This document shows positions 35,301 through 48,213 of a stretch of DNA of 64,000 nucleotides, piece by piece. A program made the translations under genes and the position numbers. The stretch covers positions 65,320,383-65,384,382 of the forward strand of contig JAKGHH010000002.1 in the NCBI GenBank assembly GCA_022828595.1. The letters run 5' to 3'. The notes below the pieces were generated by a model, which had not been told where the DNA came from, searched no databases, and saw only the letters and a program-made list of their open reading frames with translations. The DNA comes from Nelumbo lutea (taxonomy: Eukaryota > Streptophyta > Magnoliopsida > Proteales > Nelumbonaceae). Every line of letters begins with the position of its first letter. Within the stretch, counting starts at the first letter, position 1.

Positions 35301-38300
35301 TTAATTTAAAAGAAAATAAACTAAACACAAATCGACCCACTCAACACTCCCCCTCAAGTTGGGAGTAGATGTCACACATTCCCAACTTGCGTAGATCATG
35401 CTCCAGCTTATTCTTTGCAACGCCTTTTGTGAGAAATCAACAAGCTGCAGATCAAAAGAAATGTATGGAAGACAAACTTTTCCAGAAGTTACCATTTCTC
35501 TGATAAAATGTCTATCTACTTCAATGTGCTTAGTTCGGTCATGTTGGACCGGATTATGGGCAATATTAATTGCTGCCTGGTTATCGCAGTATAGTATCAT
35601 AGGTTCTTCTGCCTGTACACCGATTTTTTCTAACAGAGAACGGATCCAGAGAAGTTCTGAAACTCCATGTGCCATGGCCCTATATTCGGCTTCTGCACTT
35701 GATCTTGCCACAACTGTTTGTTTTTTACTCTTCCATGAGACTAGGTTACCCCCAACTAGGGTGCACACTCCTGAAGTTGATCTTCTGTCATCAAGGCATC
35801 CTGCCCAATCCGCATCTGTATAAGTACTGTCCATGATCAGTAAACAATATGCCTCTTCCTGTATGTCCCTTCAAATAAGCAAGGATCCTGTCAACTGCCT
35901 TCCAGTGTTGGTCTCGTGGAGCATGCATGTATTGACTCACTACACTTACTGCATAGGAGGTGTTTGGTCTTGTCATACACAAGTATAGTAGCCGACCCAC
36001 AAGTCTTTGGTATCTCCCAAGGTCCTTTACTGGTTCACCTTCTGGTGCATTGATTCTATGGTTCTGATCAATGGGGGTGCTAACTGCCTCTATTCCAAGT
36101 TTCCCTGTCTCTTGGAGAAGGTCCAAGACATACTTCCTTTGAGAGATAAAAATTCCATGTTTCGATCTTACAACTTCGATGCCTAAGAAGTATCTCAGTT
36201 CTCCAAGATCCTTAATCTCAAATTCCTTATGTAGGTTCCTCTTCAGACTATCAATTTCACTCAGATCATTCCCAGTGACAACAATATCATCCATATAAAC
36301 AATTAAGATTGACACCAAAGATCCCCTGCGCTTCACAAACAAGGTGTGATCAGATTGAGTTTGAGTGTAGTCAATAACAATCAGGGCCTTTCTGAATCTG
36401 TCAAACCATGCTCTGGGAGATTGTTTCAAGCCATATAGTGACTTCTTCAGCTTGCATACCTTTCCCTTTTCAGCATTATCATAAAAACCAGTTGGAAGAT
36501 CCATATACACCTCTTCTTGCAGATCCCCATTTAGGAAAGCATTCTTCACATCCAGTTGAAACAAGGGCCAAGAGTATGAGGCAGCAAGAGAAATGAGTAT
36601 TTGAACAGAGGTCATCTTTGCAACTGGCGCAAATGTCTCTAGATAATCAATGCCATAGGCCTGTGTGTGCCCTTTTGCAACAAGTCTTGCCTTGTACCAC
36701 TCTATACTTCCATTTGCCTTATACTTTACTGTGTAAACCCATCTGCATCCAACTGTCTCTTTGCCTTCTGGTAGGTCCACAATCTCCCATGTCTGATTCT
36801 TAATCAAAGCCTCCATCTCTTCCTGCATAGCTGTCTTCCACTCAGGTTTGGAGAGAGCCTCACTAACACCCTTGGGTATAGACACTGAATCAAGAGAAGA
36901 GAGAAAAGCACGGTAGGAAGGAGAAAGTCCACTGTAGGATAAGTACTGTGAAATATAATGAGCAGTGCACTTTCTCTTCCCTTTTCTAAGAGCAATAGGG
37001 AGATCAAGGTTATCTGTAACAGTGTTAGTAGGACCAATGGGAACTGAAATAGTAGTGGGATCAAGAGGAATACCTGAATCCGTATTAGCCAAATCTGGAG
37101 TCTCCAAGGGATTGACAGGAAGTGGTGTGAGTTCTGCTGTAGTGGAATCAACCGCCTTATGAAGTCTCTGTCGTGAGTAATGCTGTGAGACGGAACACAA
37201 AGGAGGTGGCAAGGTTGGTGACATCGGGTGGTGGTCAAGCATAGGAGTAGACACAGGGACTGGAACTGGGAGAGGGATAGACTGTTAACTTCCCCAAAAT
37301 ACTCTCCCTGAGAAGGATTCCTTGAGAAGAAGTATGTAGATTCAAAAAAGGTAATGTCCATAGTAACAGACCGGTTCCCATTGACTGGATCATAGCAGCG
37401 GTACCCTTTCTGATTCTCTGCATGTCCAAGGAAGACACATTTCTTTGCCTTGGGGTCAAGCTTCAAACGGTAAGGACCAAGGATATGCACAAAGCAGACA
37501 CACCCAAACACCCTTAGAGGAATATGAAACATCTCCCCCTGAGGAAAAAGAAGGCTGAATGGAGTTCTGAATCCAAGTATACAAGAAGGCACCCTGTTAG
37601 TTAGATATACTGCCGTGAGAACTGCATCACCCCCAAAACGAACCGGAACTGTAGTCGTGATCATCATGCTTCTTGCCATCTCAACAATGTGTCTGTTCTT
37701 CCTCTCTGCAACACCATTCTGCTGTGGACTATAGGAGCAACTACTCTGATGGACAACACCATACTCCAACAGATATGAGGCAAGATGTCTCTCAAAATAT
37801 TCCCTAGCATTGTCAGATCTGAACATCTTTATTCTCGTTCCAAACTATGTTAGTACTATCTGGTGGAATTGCCTAACCAAGGATGGTACTTAATCGTGGG
37901 ATTTCATCAGGTAAATTCAGGAATATCGAGAGAAATCATCCACAAATAGGAGAAAATGGCGATAGCCGCCCATAGAGGGAACATGATAAGGGCCCCACAC
38001 ATCTGAATGAATAACATCAAAAGGAGAAGAACATCTTTTATTACTAGGTCTGAAAGAGTGTCTACAATGCTTTCCAAGTTCACAACCTTCACACTTCAAA
38101 CTTGATAGACTCATAGACTCAAATAGTTTTGGAAACAAAGAACTCAAAGAAGAAAAAGACAAATGACCCAGACAATTATGCCAAAGTATAATTTGATCCA
38201 CAGATTTTGACTCACTGTCCCTGCAAACATGATGACTTTGGTGAAGAGGAAGAGCATCCAGGAGGTAGATTCCATTCACTTCACGACCAATCCCAATCGT

Positions 38301-39674
38301 CTTCTTTGAATCCAGATCCTACAAAATACAATGTCCAAGAGAAAAATTACTGAGCAGTTTAGATTGTTAGTCAAACTACTAATAGATAATAAATTGGTGC
38401 TCAATCTAGGCACATGGAGGACAGAGGGTAAACAAATGGAATCATTAATCTCGACAGATCCCTTCCCAGCAATAGGAACATGGGATCCATCAGTTGTGGA
38501 GACCCTATCTTTGCCAGAACAGAGCTGGTAAGAGGAGAAAATAGTGGAGCAATGGGTCATGTGCTCAGAGGTTCCAGAGTCTATAATCCAAGGAGATCTC
38601 TCCTTACCTGAAGCAGAAACATAGGTTGCAGTGACATGTGAACTACCTTTGTGGGCAAAGGAGGTGGAGTGAGCTCCACCTGTGCTACTTGTACCTTGTT
38701 GTCCGCTTGCGGCTGAACTGGAACTAGCTGTATCCCTCTGATTCAGAAGTAACCCAAACCTCTCAAGCTCAGCCCTTACTGCAGCAGTTGCAACGGACTC
38801 CAAAGCAGCTGTAGTAGGGGGAGCCGGAGTGCCATCAGTAATTGTCATGTGTGCATTTCCTTTCTTATTCTTCAATCTGGTCGGCACAAGATGTGGGTGA
38901 AGCTTCCAACAAGTATATCTTGTATGCTTAGGCTTCTTACAATAGTCACAGACTGCCCCTTTTGTCTTCCTTCTTGTTTTCATTGCCATTCTGTTTAGAT
39001 TTCATAGCACTTACCATAGCGGACTGATCAGAAATGAGATTCTTCATCATTACATCCCTCCCGCACTCCTCTCCCGACACAAAGGCATATGCTTGGGAGA
39101 GAGTGACACTGTCCCTGGAAAGAAGATGCTGTCTTGCAATGTCATACTTAGGGTTAAGGCCAGCAAGGAATTCGAACACCCTATACTTCTCTAAGTGTCT
39201 TTGATAGGTAGCTACATCCTTGGTGGTTTCCCAAGCAAAAGTCTCTAGATGGTCGATCTCCTGCCACAGGGTTTTAAGGACTGAAAAATAGTCCTCCTTG
39301 CCTTGTAGCAATAATCTGATTTCTCAGTTGATAAGCCCTAGCAACATTCTCCCTTTGTGAATAGATTTCTCAGTTGCCCATAAAAAAATTTTACTTATAT
39401 GTGGCAACATGGAATTACATAACCATGTCATTACCATATAATTTTCCTGCACCCACCGGGAGTTGCCAGTTTCAAGTTTCACCTCTTCACCAGTAATATA
39501 CTCCAATTTTCCACGAGCCCCAATGGCCATCTTTGCAGATTGGGACCATTCCAAGTAGTTTGTACCATCCAACCTAACTGTAGTAATGGTCTCAGCTCCG
39601 AAGGGGTCTCCAACACCTCCTCCCACATGTCCCATTTCATTCCGGGGCTTATATTCAACTCTGTGTCCCTCCAT
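35301..39674 (-). pseudogene. Copia D gag-pol polyprotein, several frameshifts
   Basis: Starts MEGHRVEYKPRNEMGHVGGG at 39674. Gag is 39674-38990 (LDGTNYLEWSQSAKMAIGA, MVMTWLCNSMLPHIS). The zinc knuckle CDYCKKPKHTRYTCWKLH is near 38900-38955. The protease WIIDSGTSEHMTH (about 38565-38605) keeps the active-site DSG. Pre-integrase with ILWHNCLGHLSF and CEGCELGKHCRHSF is at 38200-38050. The integrase core is 38010-37200 (HSDVWGPYHVPSMGGYRHFL, FRSDNAREYF, QQNGVAERKNRHIVEMAR). RT is at 36830-36000 ([49 protein letters not shown]), inside a 487-codon open piece. RNase H is 35834-35301 (SSAEAEYRAMAHGVSELLWI, YCDNQAAINIAHNP). Breaks lie near 39315, 38970, 38278, 37830-37915, 37250 and 35800. It is the best-preserved element of the tower. 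Confidence 0.9.
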
Positions 39675-40270
39675 GCTTCTCAAAAGGGTATAGAAAACAA
39701 ATAAAAAAAATGCAGCAAGAACAAACAAAACACCTTCTGGAACCAACGACACTCTTTTGGTATCTTGGACTTTCTTCCCACGAAAGATTCATTTTCTGTG
39801 GGATAAGAGAAGAGAGAAAAAGCAACCGCCCTCTCTAGAAGCCTCCAAACCACGTGGGACTTGAATCGCCCCTTATAAAAAACTCCAAGTAACCCTAAAA
39901 AATTAGGGCGCCACTACCTAGGTCAAAATTGAAGAGTCCAACAAAAACAAGACTCTTCCCCCTTCTCCAGTTTTTCCTGATTTTGATGAGAAACCCTAGA
40001 CCAGCTACAGGGCATACAGATCCATCAAGAAAATCCAAAAACTGGGCTTACCCGAGAGCTTCGATCAGCCTCTTAAATCTCCATGCAGTCGGACGATCTA
40101 GGGCTGCATGAGAGAATCACTTCCAGAACCTTCAACCTGCTCTGATACCAAGTAGAAACCACTATCTGCTGATTCGGTCAAGCTTCTTGTGAAAGGAAGA
40201 GGAGAAAGTTGTAGATTTCAGCAATAGAAAGAGAAAAGGGAAGGAAGGAGAAGAAGGTCAACTAGGGTTG

Positions 40271-42222
40271 TGAAGGGTTGAGAGATCCATCAGATGGACG
40301 CCCAAAGATTGCAGAATAAGGGGCGAATTTAAAAATTTTTTCTCTCCCTTCAACTGGGAATCACATTCCCTATTTAGAAAATCATATTTTCAAGGATAAA
40401 TCTTGATCCTTAAACTGAACCGGATCTGAACCAAAAGGAATGGGAGAGAATGATACTTGATACGGAGAAGCAATATCTCCCAACGAAGGTGTTCACGCCC
40501 AAGGAAGGATCCAAAGACTGCTCCCATTGAAGATGGCGCAGTGCAAGATGGAGCAGAATCAGCAGTGTTCTTCCCCAATAACTCTGTCCTTCGCAAGAAA
40601 CAGCAGGATGGAATGTTAGCACAGCTTCCTTTTCAATCCTTTCTCAAAGAATTGATGTCAAGATCCAATCTTGACTTCTCCCACAGCTGGAGATCGAACT
40701 GGCAAACAGGGCGGCAAGAGCAGGGAGGCGGCAAGAGAGTATTCGCAGGGTGCAGAATTCTCTCTTCTTGATTTCAGCACTAAAGAGGATCTGATGTGTT
40801 TCTTAGTCTCACTCTCAAGGCTGCCGCCCCCTCCTTTCTTTTGTTAACTTGAAAAGATCAGCTCCTAATCCCATTAGGAGGTGCTTATCCAAATCATATT
40901 TGGATCAGCCTTCTCTTCTAATGATAAGGATAAACCCTTATCTTATCTGCAGATTAGATTAGCTTTATCCTAATCTTATTAGGAGGTTTCTAGATCTGAA
41001 TCACATTCAGATCTGGACTCTCTGAGTGGATAGGATTAAGACCCTATCCTAACTGCTAATCCATCTCAGAATTCGCCCCTTTAATTAACTAAATTAATAG
41101 CCTAGTTCGAAATGGGCTTTAGGCCCATTAAGCTTATGTGCTCACTTAACCTTCCTAACTGCTGCCCAGTTGGGCTTCCTTGTATGGCGTGGGACCCTAG
41201 CATTGATCTACACATCAGCCACATGGGTTCGGCCCAGCCTTTGTTACAAGGCCTGGTCGAATACACTGTTAAAGACAGTGCACCCCCTGAAACCCATCAA
41301 ATGGGCTCTATGGGCCCAACACTTATCCTAAGTGGTCCCTGGGCCAAGCCACCTTGTAACACCCAGGGACTGTGGGCAGATGCAAGATTAGCCCATCAGG
41401 TATTATCCTCAATGGTCTTACACTTAACCTCTTAGCCCATAATGATCATACACTGCCCGACAAGAGAGGACCTCTCCCTCGGCTGCAAGGAACAGTGTTG
41501 CACTCTCCACTTATATGGATCCCGGGACTTAAAACCCTTTTGCAAACATTTTAGAAACCACAATATATATACTTTTATATCTCATATAAAATATATTTTG
41601 CAAAACAAATTTCAACGATTGAAATCGGCTGCCGGCAGTCTTGGTTCCCAACAATGAGGATGCATCCCCGATCATTACCTTTGTCCGACAAAGGGGCTGA
41701 TCCTGTCACTATGATCACCCACTCAGATGAATTCTCGGATTGTCCCAACATACCCAGGTTTTGACCCCCGCTAAGGATCTCACTGATTGGTACATCAAAG
41801 ACAGCCCGATCCGACACCTAGTGCAGTATCATAATCGAGTCTAGGGGTTGGGTGTAACTTTCCAGTTTTGCCCATCAATCTCCAAGGTCCAGGGCAATAC
41901 TGGAAATCTGGTCCAGTTCAAAGATTCAATTAATCCCACACTGTATGTGCCTAGGGTCTCACCCCGGTAGTTGGGACAAGCCACCCCAACCGACTTGGTG
42001 GCACCACAGTGTCAGCCTTGTCAGGATAGGTTTCCCCAGACCGACCCACTGGCTGTGAACATTCTAAACTAACACGAGTCTCAATAAGTGTCCAGTTTAA
42101 GGGTATTACACAGAAACATACCAAGGGAACATGAATCAAATATGTACTTTTATTCATTTACAATAAACTCATAAAGTACATCAATTTTGATTGAAGCTAA
42201 GGGCATACAAAACTGTCTAACA
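40271..42222 (+). mobile_element. Solo LTR F1 (~1.95 kb family), TSD GGTTG
   Basis: Begins TGAAGGGTTGAGAG and ends GTCTAACA, with GGTTG on both sides (40266-40270, 42223-42227). There is no PBS, PPT or coding region. A second copy of the same sequence is F2. Strand is arbitrary because nothing in the LTR orients it. Confidence 0.85.
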
Positions 42223-44277
42223 GGTTGTGTATCATAACCCTAGCCGCCAGCCCCTCATTCTATTTATATTTAACTTAAATATGAGATATTACAAAGATGC
42301 CCTTAGTAAGGTGGCAACTCAAACTAAATAGTTACAACCCTTTTAAAAATAAAAACTAATGGGCCCAAGGCCCAACAACTTCTTAATTTAAAAGAAAATA
42401 AACTAAACACAAATCGGTGGCCCCACTCAACATCTAACACTCCCCCTCAAGCTGGTGAGTATATGTCATATAGTCCTAGTTTGTTACATATGTAATTCAC
42501 TCTTCCTCGACTCAACCCTTTGGTGAATAAGTTTGCTCATTGATTTCTTGTGTTAACATATGCTGTACTTATCACTCCACTAAGCACATTCTCTCTCACA
42601 AAGTGGCATTCAACTTCTATATCTTTTGTTCTTTCATGAAACACCAGATTAAAAGAGATATGAACTGCAGCTTGGTTATCACAATATCGATTCATAGGAG
42701 TGTCAATTGAGTACCCCATCTCCTCTAAGAGATTCTTCAACCACACTAGTTCACATGTTGTGTGTGCCATGGCTCTATATTTAGCTTTTACATTGCTTCT
42801 TGCTACCATTTTCTGCTCCTTACTCTTCCATGTCATCAAATTGCTCCAAGAAAAGTGCAATACCCTAAAGTGGACCTTTTATAAGATATGGAACCAACCC
42901 AATCGGCATCAGTTTATCCCTCTATCTCAAGACTTCCTCCACTTTTATATAACAAGTACTGTACAATCCTTAGAACCGCATCCCAATGTGGGATTCGAGG
43001 ATTCTGCATAAATTGACTCACCACACTAACCACAAATAAAATGTCGGGCCAAGTAATGGTTAGGTAGTTCAACTTACATCACTACTCAATTTGACATTCA
43101 ATTCCATGGGTGTTTTAGTTGGTTTGGACCCAACAACCCTGTATCCTCTAATAGATCAACTGATCAAGGACATATTTCCTCTGGCACAAGTTAATACCAT
43201 ACTTGAACCTTGCTACCTCTACCCCTAATAAATATCTTGGTTTACCAAGGTCCTTTGTTTGGAAGTTATCATGCAAAAAGGTCTTCAACCTATCAATCCC
43301 CAATCTGTCACTGCTAGTAATAACAATATCATCTACATATACCACTTATAAAATCTTCCCAACAGCAGAATTATAGCTGAATACTGAATGGCCAACCTGA
43401 CATTGTTTCATGTCAAATTTCTTCACCACTTCACTGAATATGCCAAACCATGCGTGGGGAGATTGTTTAAGTTCATAAATAGCTTTTTTGAGCCTACACA
43501 CCTTACCATCCTCTCCCTAATACACAAACCCTGGTGGTTGCTCCATATACACCTCCTCAAGAAGATCACCATGTAAAAATGCATTCATGATATCGAGCTG
43601 AAACAAAGGCCAATCATACATAGCAGCTAGAGAGATCAAAACATGAATAAAACCAATCTTGGCAATAGGAGAGAAAGTCTTCGTGTAGTCAATGCCATAT
43701 AGCTGTAACTAACCTTTGGCAACCAACAGAGCTTTCAATCGCTCAACACTACCATCAAGTAAATACTTGATTGTGTATACCCACTTACATCCTACAACAT
43801 ACTTAGCAGGAGGGAGAGTGGTGAGGTCCCACGTATGATTATGAGCCAGAGTCGAGAGTTTGTCTTCTATTGCTTGATGCCACCCTGGAGAGGTAAGGGC
43901 TTGTTGGACATCCTTAGGAATAGAAACAAAAGATAACAATGCAACAAATTGTCGATGGAAAGAAAAAAGGTGAGATATAGGAACATAATTAGAGATAGGA
44001 TGAAGGGTACAACTACATTTACCTTTCCACAAGGCAATGGGAAGGTCAAGGTAAAAAATGAGGTTTGATGGGAGTGTGGAAACAATTGCTGGATCCGTTG
44101 ACGGTGAAGAAGCTGGAGGAGGAGCTGGTGTATGTCGATGCATATACACTTGCCGGATAAGTGGCCGTTTAGCAGGGAGTTGCACCATAGGCGAAGACTT
44201 AGTCGTGCCTAGAACAAGGGAAAAGGGGTCCTTAACACAAATTGGAAGCGGAAGAGGAGAAGAAGAAGAGACATTTG

Positions 44278-46223
44278 TGAAAGAAAGGTAGGATCCATCT
44301 AATGGACGCCATAAAGTTTGCGGAATGGGTGAGCGAATTTCAAAAATTTCCTACCTTCTCCCAACTGGGAATCATATTCCCTAAATTTAGAATACAATAT
44401 TCAAGGATCCTACTTGAACCATAATCAAACCAGATCTGTACCAAAAGATAAATGGGAGGAATATACCTGATCCGGAGAAGCAGTATCTCCCAAAGTTGGT
44501 GTTCACGTCCAAAGAATGCTCCAAGATCCGTTCCTGCTGAAGATGACACAGCTGTGGATGGAACAGAACCAGCAGAGTGCGTCCTACACACTGGATCCTT
44601 CGCAAGTATCCTCTGGAAGCACTAAACACTGAATCTATTCCAGTCTTTCTTGCAAGACTGATGTCAAGAACAGATATCTTGACTTTCTTTTCTGCAAAGA
44701 TCTAATCTTGCAAAGGAGATGACGGCGGCAGGAGGAGAACTCTAAAGGCGAAAAGGTTGAACTGCCTTTTTTCTTTTTCCGGAGTATGAAAATGAGATCC
44801 TATCTCAATTCGCAGGAGATATCCTATATCTCTTCAAGGTGGTTCGAAATCTGATATTTCTCTTTTTGGGTTTCTCCTCCTTTCTTCTTGATTAAGAATC
44901 CTCCTAATTAGGAGTTATCCCAATCCAAATCAGTATTTCGATAGGGGATAATCTTAATCCTATCTGCAGATAAAGTTAGCTTACTCCTGATCTTATCAGG
45001 AGGTTACCAGATTCAAATCTAATTTGAATTTGGTCTCCAAGAGTGGATAAGGCTAAAGGCCCAATTCTTTTACTAACATTAATCTCAGATTCGCCCCAAG
45101 GATGGGTGATCATATCAGCCCACCTCGAAATGGGCTTCTGGCCCATTAAGTGTTCAGTGTCTAATTACTTTCCAATCTGCTGCCCAGTTGGGCTTCTTTG
45201 TATGGCGTGGGACCCAAGCATTGATCTACACACCAGCCACATGGGTTCGGCCCAGCCTTTAATACAAGGCCCAGCCGAATTCACTGAAAAACTCAATGAA
45301 CCCCTTGAGTCCATCATATGGACCCTATGGGCCCAACATTTACATTAAGTGGTCCCTGGGCCAAGCCATCTTATAAAAACCCAGGGACTGTGGGCAGGTG
45401 CAAGATTAGCCCATCAGGTATTATCCTCAATGGTCTTACACTTAACCTCTCAGCCCTTAATGATCAAGCACTGCCCGACAAGAGAGGACCTCTCCCTCGG
45501 CTGCAAGGAACAGTGCCACACTCTCCTCTCACATGGATCCCGGGAATTAAAACCATTTGCAAACAATTTGAAACCGTACATATATATAAATATATTAATT
45601 TTGCAAAACAAAATTCCAACGATTGAAATCAACTGCCGGCAGTTTGGTTTCCATCAGAGAGAGTGCATTCCCGATCATTACCCTTTGTCCGACAAAGTGG
45701 CTGATTCTGTCACTATGATCACCCACTCAGATGAATTCTCAAACTGCCCCAACATACCCAGGTTTTGATCCCCGCTAAGGATCTCACTGATTGGCATATC
45801 AAAGGCAGCCTGATCCAACACCTAGTGAAGTGTCATAATCGAGTCTAGGGGTCAGGTGTAACTTTCCAGTTTTGCCCATCTGTCTCCAAGGTCCAGGGCA
45901 AGACTGGAAATCTGGTCCGGTTCAAGGATTCAAGTAATCCCATACTGCATGTGCCTCGGGTCTTACCCTGATGGCTGAGACAGGCCATCCCAACACTTGG
46001 TGGCACACCAGCATCAGCCTTGGCAGGATAAATCTCCCCAGACTTATCCAACGGCTGTGAACATTTAAAACTAACATAAATCTCTATAAATGTCCAGTTT
46101 TAGGGTTTTACACAGAATTAAACCAAACAACATGAATCAAACATGCACTTTATTTATTTCCACTAAATAACAAAAGTACATCAAATCAGATTGAAGCTAA
46201 GGGCATACAAAAACTGTCTAACA
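44278..46223 (+). mobile_element. Solo LTR F2, same family as F1, TSD ATTTG
   Basis: Begins TGAAAGAAAGG and ends GTCTAACA, with ATTTG on both sides (44273-44277, 46224-46228). It shares ordered blocks with F1 along its whole length in the same orientation, for example GTGTTCACG near 44500 and ACAAGAGAGGACCTCTCCCT near 45480. It is inserted in the pol region of C. Confidence 0.85.
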
Positions 46224-46504
46224 ATTTGACCTAGAAAAAATGGAACAAACTCAAAGAAAGTAACATCTGGACACACAAAGCAATGTCGAGAACTGGGATT
46301 ATAACACTTGTACCCTTTTTGGGTCCTAGAATAGCCAAGGAAGACACACCTAGTAGATTGTGCATAGGAGTGAGAAGAAAATGAGACAATGTAGGAAACA
46401 AAACAGAGAAAGGAGACTGACCATCAAGGATGGGCATAGGCATTCATTTAATAAGGAAACAAGATGTAAGCACAACATCACTCCATAAATGTTTGGGTAC
46501 ATTC

Positions 46505-47435
46505 TGTAGAGAACATTGATGTGGTCCCCACTGCAGTGGTCCCCACTGTGTTCGTAGGACAGCAGTGTAGTTAGTTGTTTCAGTTATAGTAGTGTCAGTT
46601 TGAGTCAGTTTGTTAATTCAGTTGTTATTTACTTTATTTATTATGTAAGTACCAAGGGCAGATGTGTCCTTTCCATTATGTACTAAACATAACCTATAAA
46701 TATTAAGAGAGTGGCGACGACAGATCTGTTAGAATCTGTCCTTCCTTTCAACAACTTGTGTTCTCTTGCTTCTCTTCTATTCTCTCTCATTTCTCTCACT
46801 TTCTCTTCTGTTTTGCAAAACCTAAAACCTTTTAGGATTCAAGACTGATTACAGTCTTGATCTTCTACTTGGTATCAGAGCCTATCTAGGGCTTCTCATG
46901 TGGGTCTAGTCCAGCCAACCACATTAGGACTAGCTAGGGCTGGAAGCTTTGAAGAAGTTTTTCGGTGGCTGAATCTTAGAGATTACCAGGATAGGTTCGC
47001 AGCAGTTGAAGACTTGCCGCAGCTTGCAGAGAGTTGGTAATCAGGAAGAGGTAGCGAAGGTTAGGGTTTAGGTAACCCTAGAAGACAGTAAACCGAAGAT
47101 AGGTAATCAGTAAGTAAATTTTTTTTTACTGAGTTTCAGAGACTGCAACCAGCCGAGATAGGTTGGACCTATCTAGAAAGAGGGGCCGAACTGTGTTCAA
47201 GTTTGTTCTAGGGTTTGGCTTGCTGAACTGTGGTTAAGTTTGTTTCTAGGGTTTGACTGTTGGGCCGAACCTTCCTCTTCAAAGGTGATTAGTTTTTAGG
47301 GTTTCATATTGCCCTACGACAAGTGCCACTTGTGCGGACTACTTGGAGAGTGCAACTGAGCACTTACTTCAGACCTACAGTTGAAACCCTATTTTTTCTC
47401 TCGCAGCAGTGGGGCCCACATCAGTGTTCTCTACA
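46505..47435 (+). mobile_element. Aberrant copia derivative G: LTR + PBS + leader + inverted LTR tip
   Basis: Flanked by CATTC (46500-46504, 47436-47440). 46505-46870 is an LTR (TGTAGAG...TTCTACT), followed at once by the PBS TGGTATCAGAGCC and about 530 bp of leader. That leader is recognisably related to the leaders of A and E (CTAGGGCTTCTCATGTGG, CTAGGGCTGGAAG). Instead of gag-pol and a second direct LTR, it ends with an inverted copy of its own first ~30 bp (47406-47435 against 46505-46534). It is inserted in the integrase region of C. Confidence 0.75.
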
Positions 47436-48213
47436 CATTCATATGGTGCAAAAAGGGACCGAGCAGTTTCAAACTTCCAAGAGGTGGTGGTTCTTTTGTT
47501 CAACTACCCCATTTTGCTAAGGGGTGTAAGTGCAAGAGGTTATGAATAATAATGCTGTTCTAAATATTGTTGAAAAGATGTATAAAAATATTCTCGACCA
47601 ATATTAGAACGTAGGATTTTAATATGCACACCAAATTGAGTGTGAATTTCAGCATGAAACTTTTGGAAGATAGAAAATAATTCACTCCTTTATTTCATAA
47701 GAAAAAGCCATGCCATCCTTGAATAGTCATGGACAAAAATAACAAAGTACTTGTAACCATTGTGTGACACTATTTTATTTGGACCCCAAATGTCCGAATG
47801 GACCAAAGAAAAAGGACTCAACATACGATTATCGACTCTAGCACTAAAGGGAACACGATGATGTTTCCCATATTGACACGACTTACAATCCAAAGTAGAA
47901 AGATGACTCAATGCTGGAACAAGTAGCAGCTTTAAGAAACGGATGACCAAGCCTGTAGTGCCACCGCAGAGGAGAAAGGGACAACTGAAAAGTTGTTGAT
48001 GAACCACTACCACCATCAAAATAATACAGTCCACCAGCTTCATGCCCTCCACCAATCTTCATCCCCATCTTGAGATCCTGAAAAACACAAGACGAGGGGT
48101 AAAATGTGATAGAGTAATAAGGGACTTGGCTAATTTACTAACAAGCATAAGATTAAAAGGGAATTTGGGAGCATACAAAGTTGAAGACAAAGATAATGAA
48201 CCAATGCTAACGT

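Larger units (their letters stand above)
35024..42432 (-). mobile_element. Copia element D, TSD TCTAA
   Basis: The 3' LTR is 35024-35346. The 5' LTR is 40151-42432 and is itself split by the solo LTR F1 (40271-42222). TCTAA flanks D at 35019-35023 and 42433-42437. The PPT is at 35347-35358, and a TGGTATCAGAGCAGG PBS ends at 40150. In its own direction the LTR runs TGTTGAGTGG...TTCTACT (TG...CT). It is inserted only seven bases from the inner end of C's 3' LTR. Confidence 0.92.
29255..42439 (-). repeat. 3' LTR of C in three pieces
   Basis: The pieces are 29255-29500, 34949-35023 and 42433-42439, separated by copia B and copia D. They include the TSDs made by those insertions (AAATA and TCTAA). 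The first piece has a long GA-rich run (29290-29360). Confidence 0.85.

Noticed and set aside
46505..47435. G as an ordinary TRIM with two direct LTRs
   Set aside because: The right end is an inverted, not direct, copy of the left LTR tip and no second full LTR is present.
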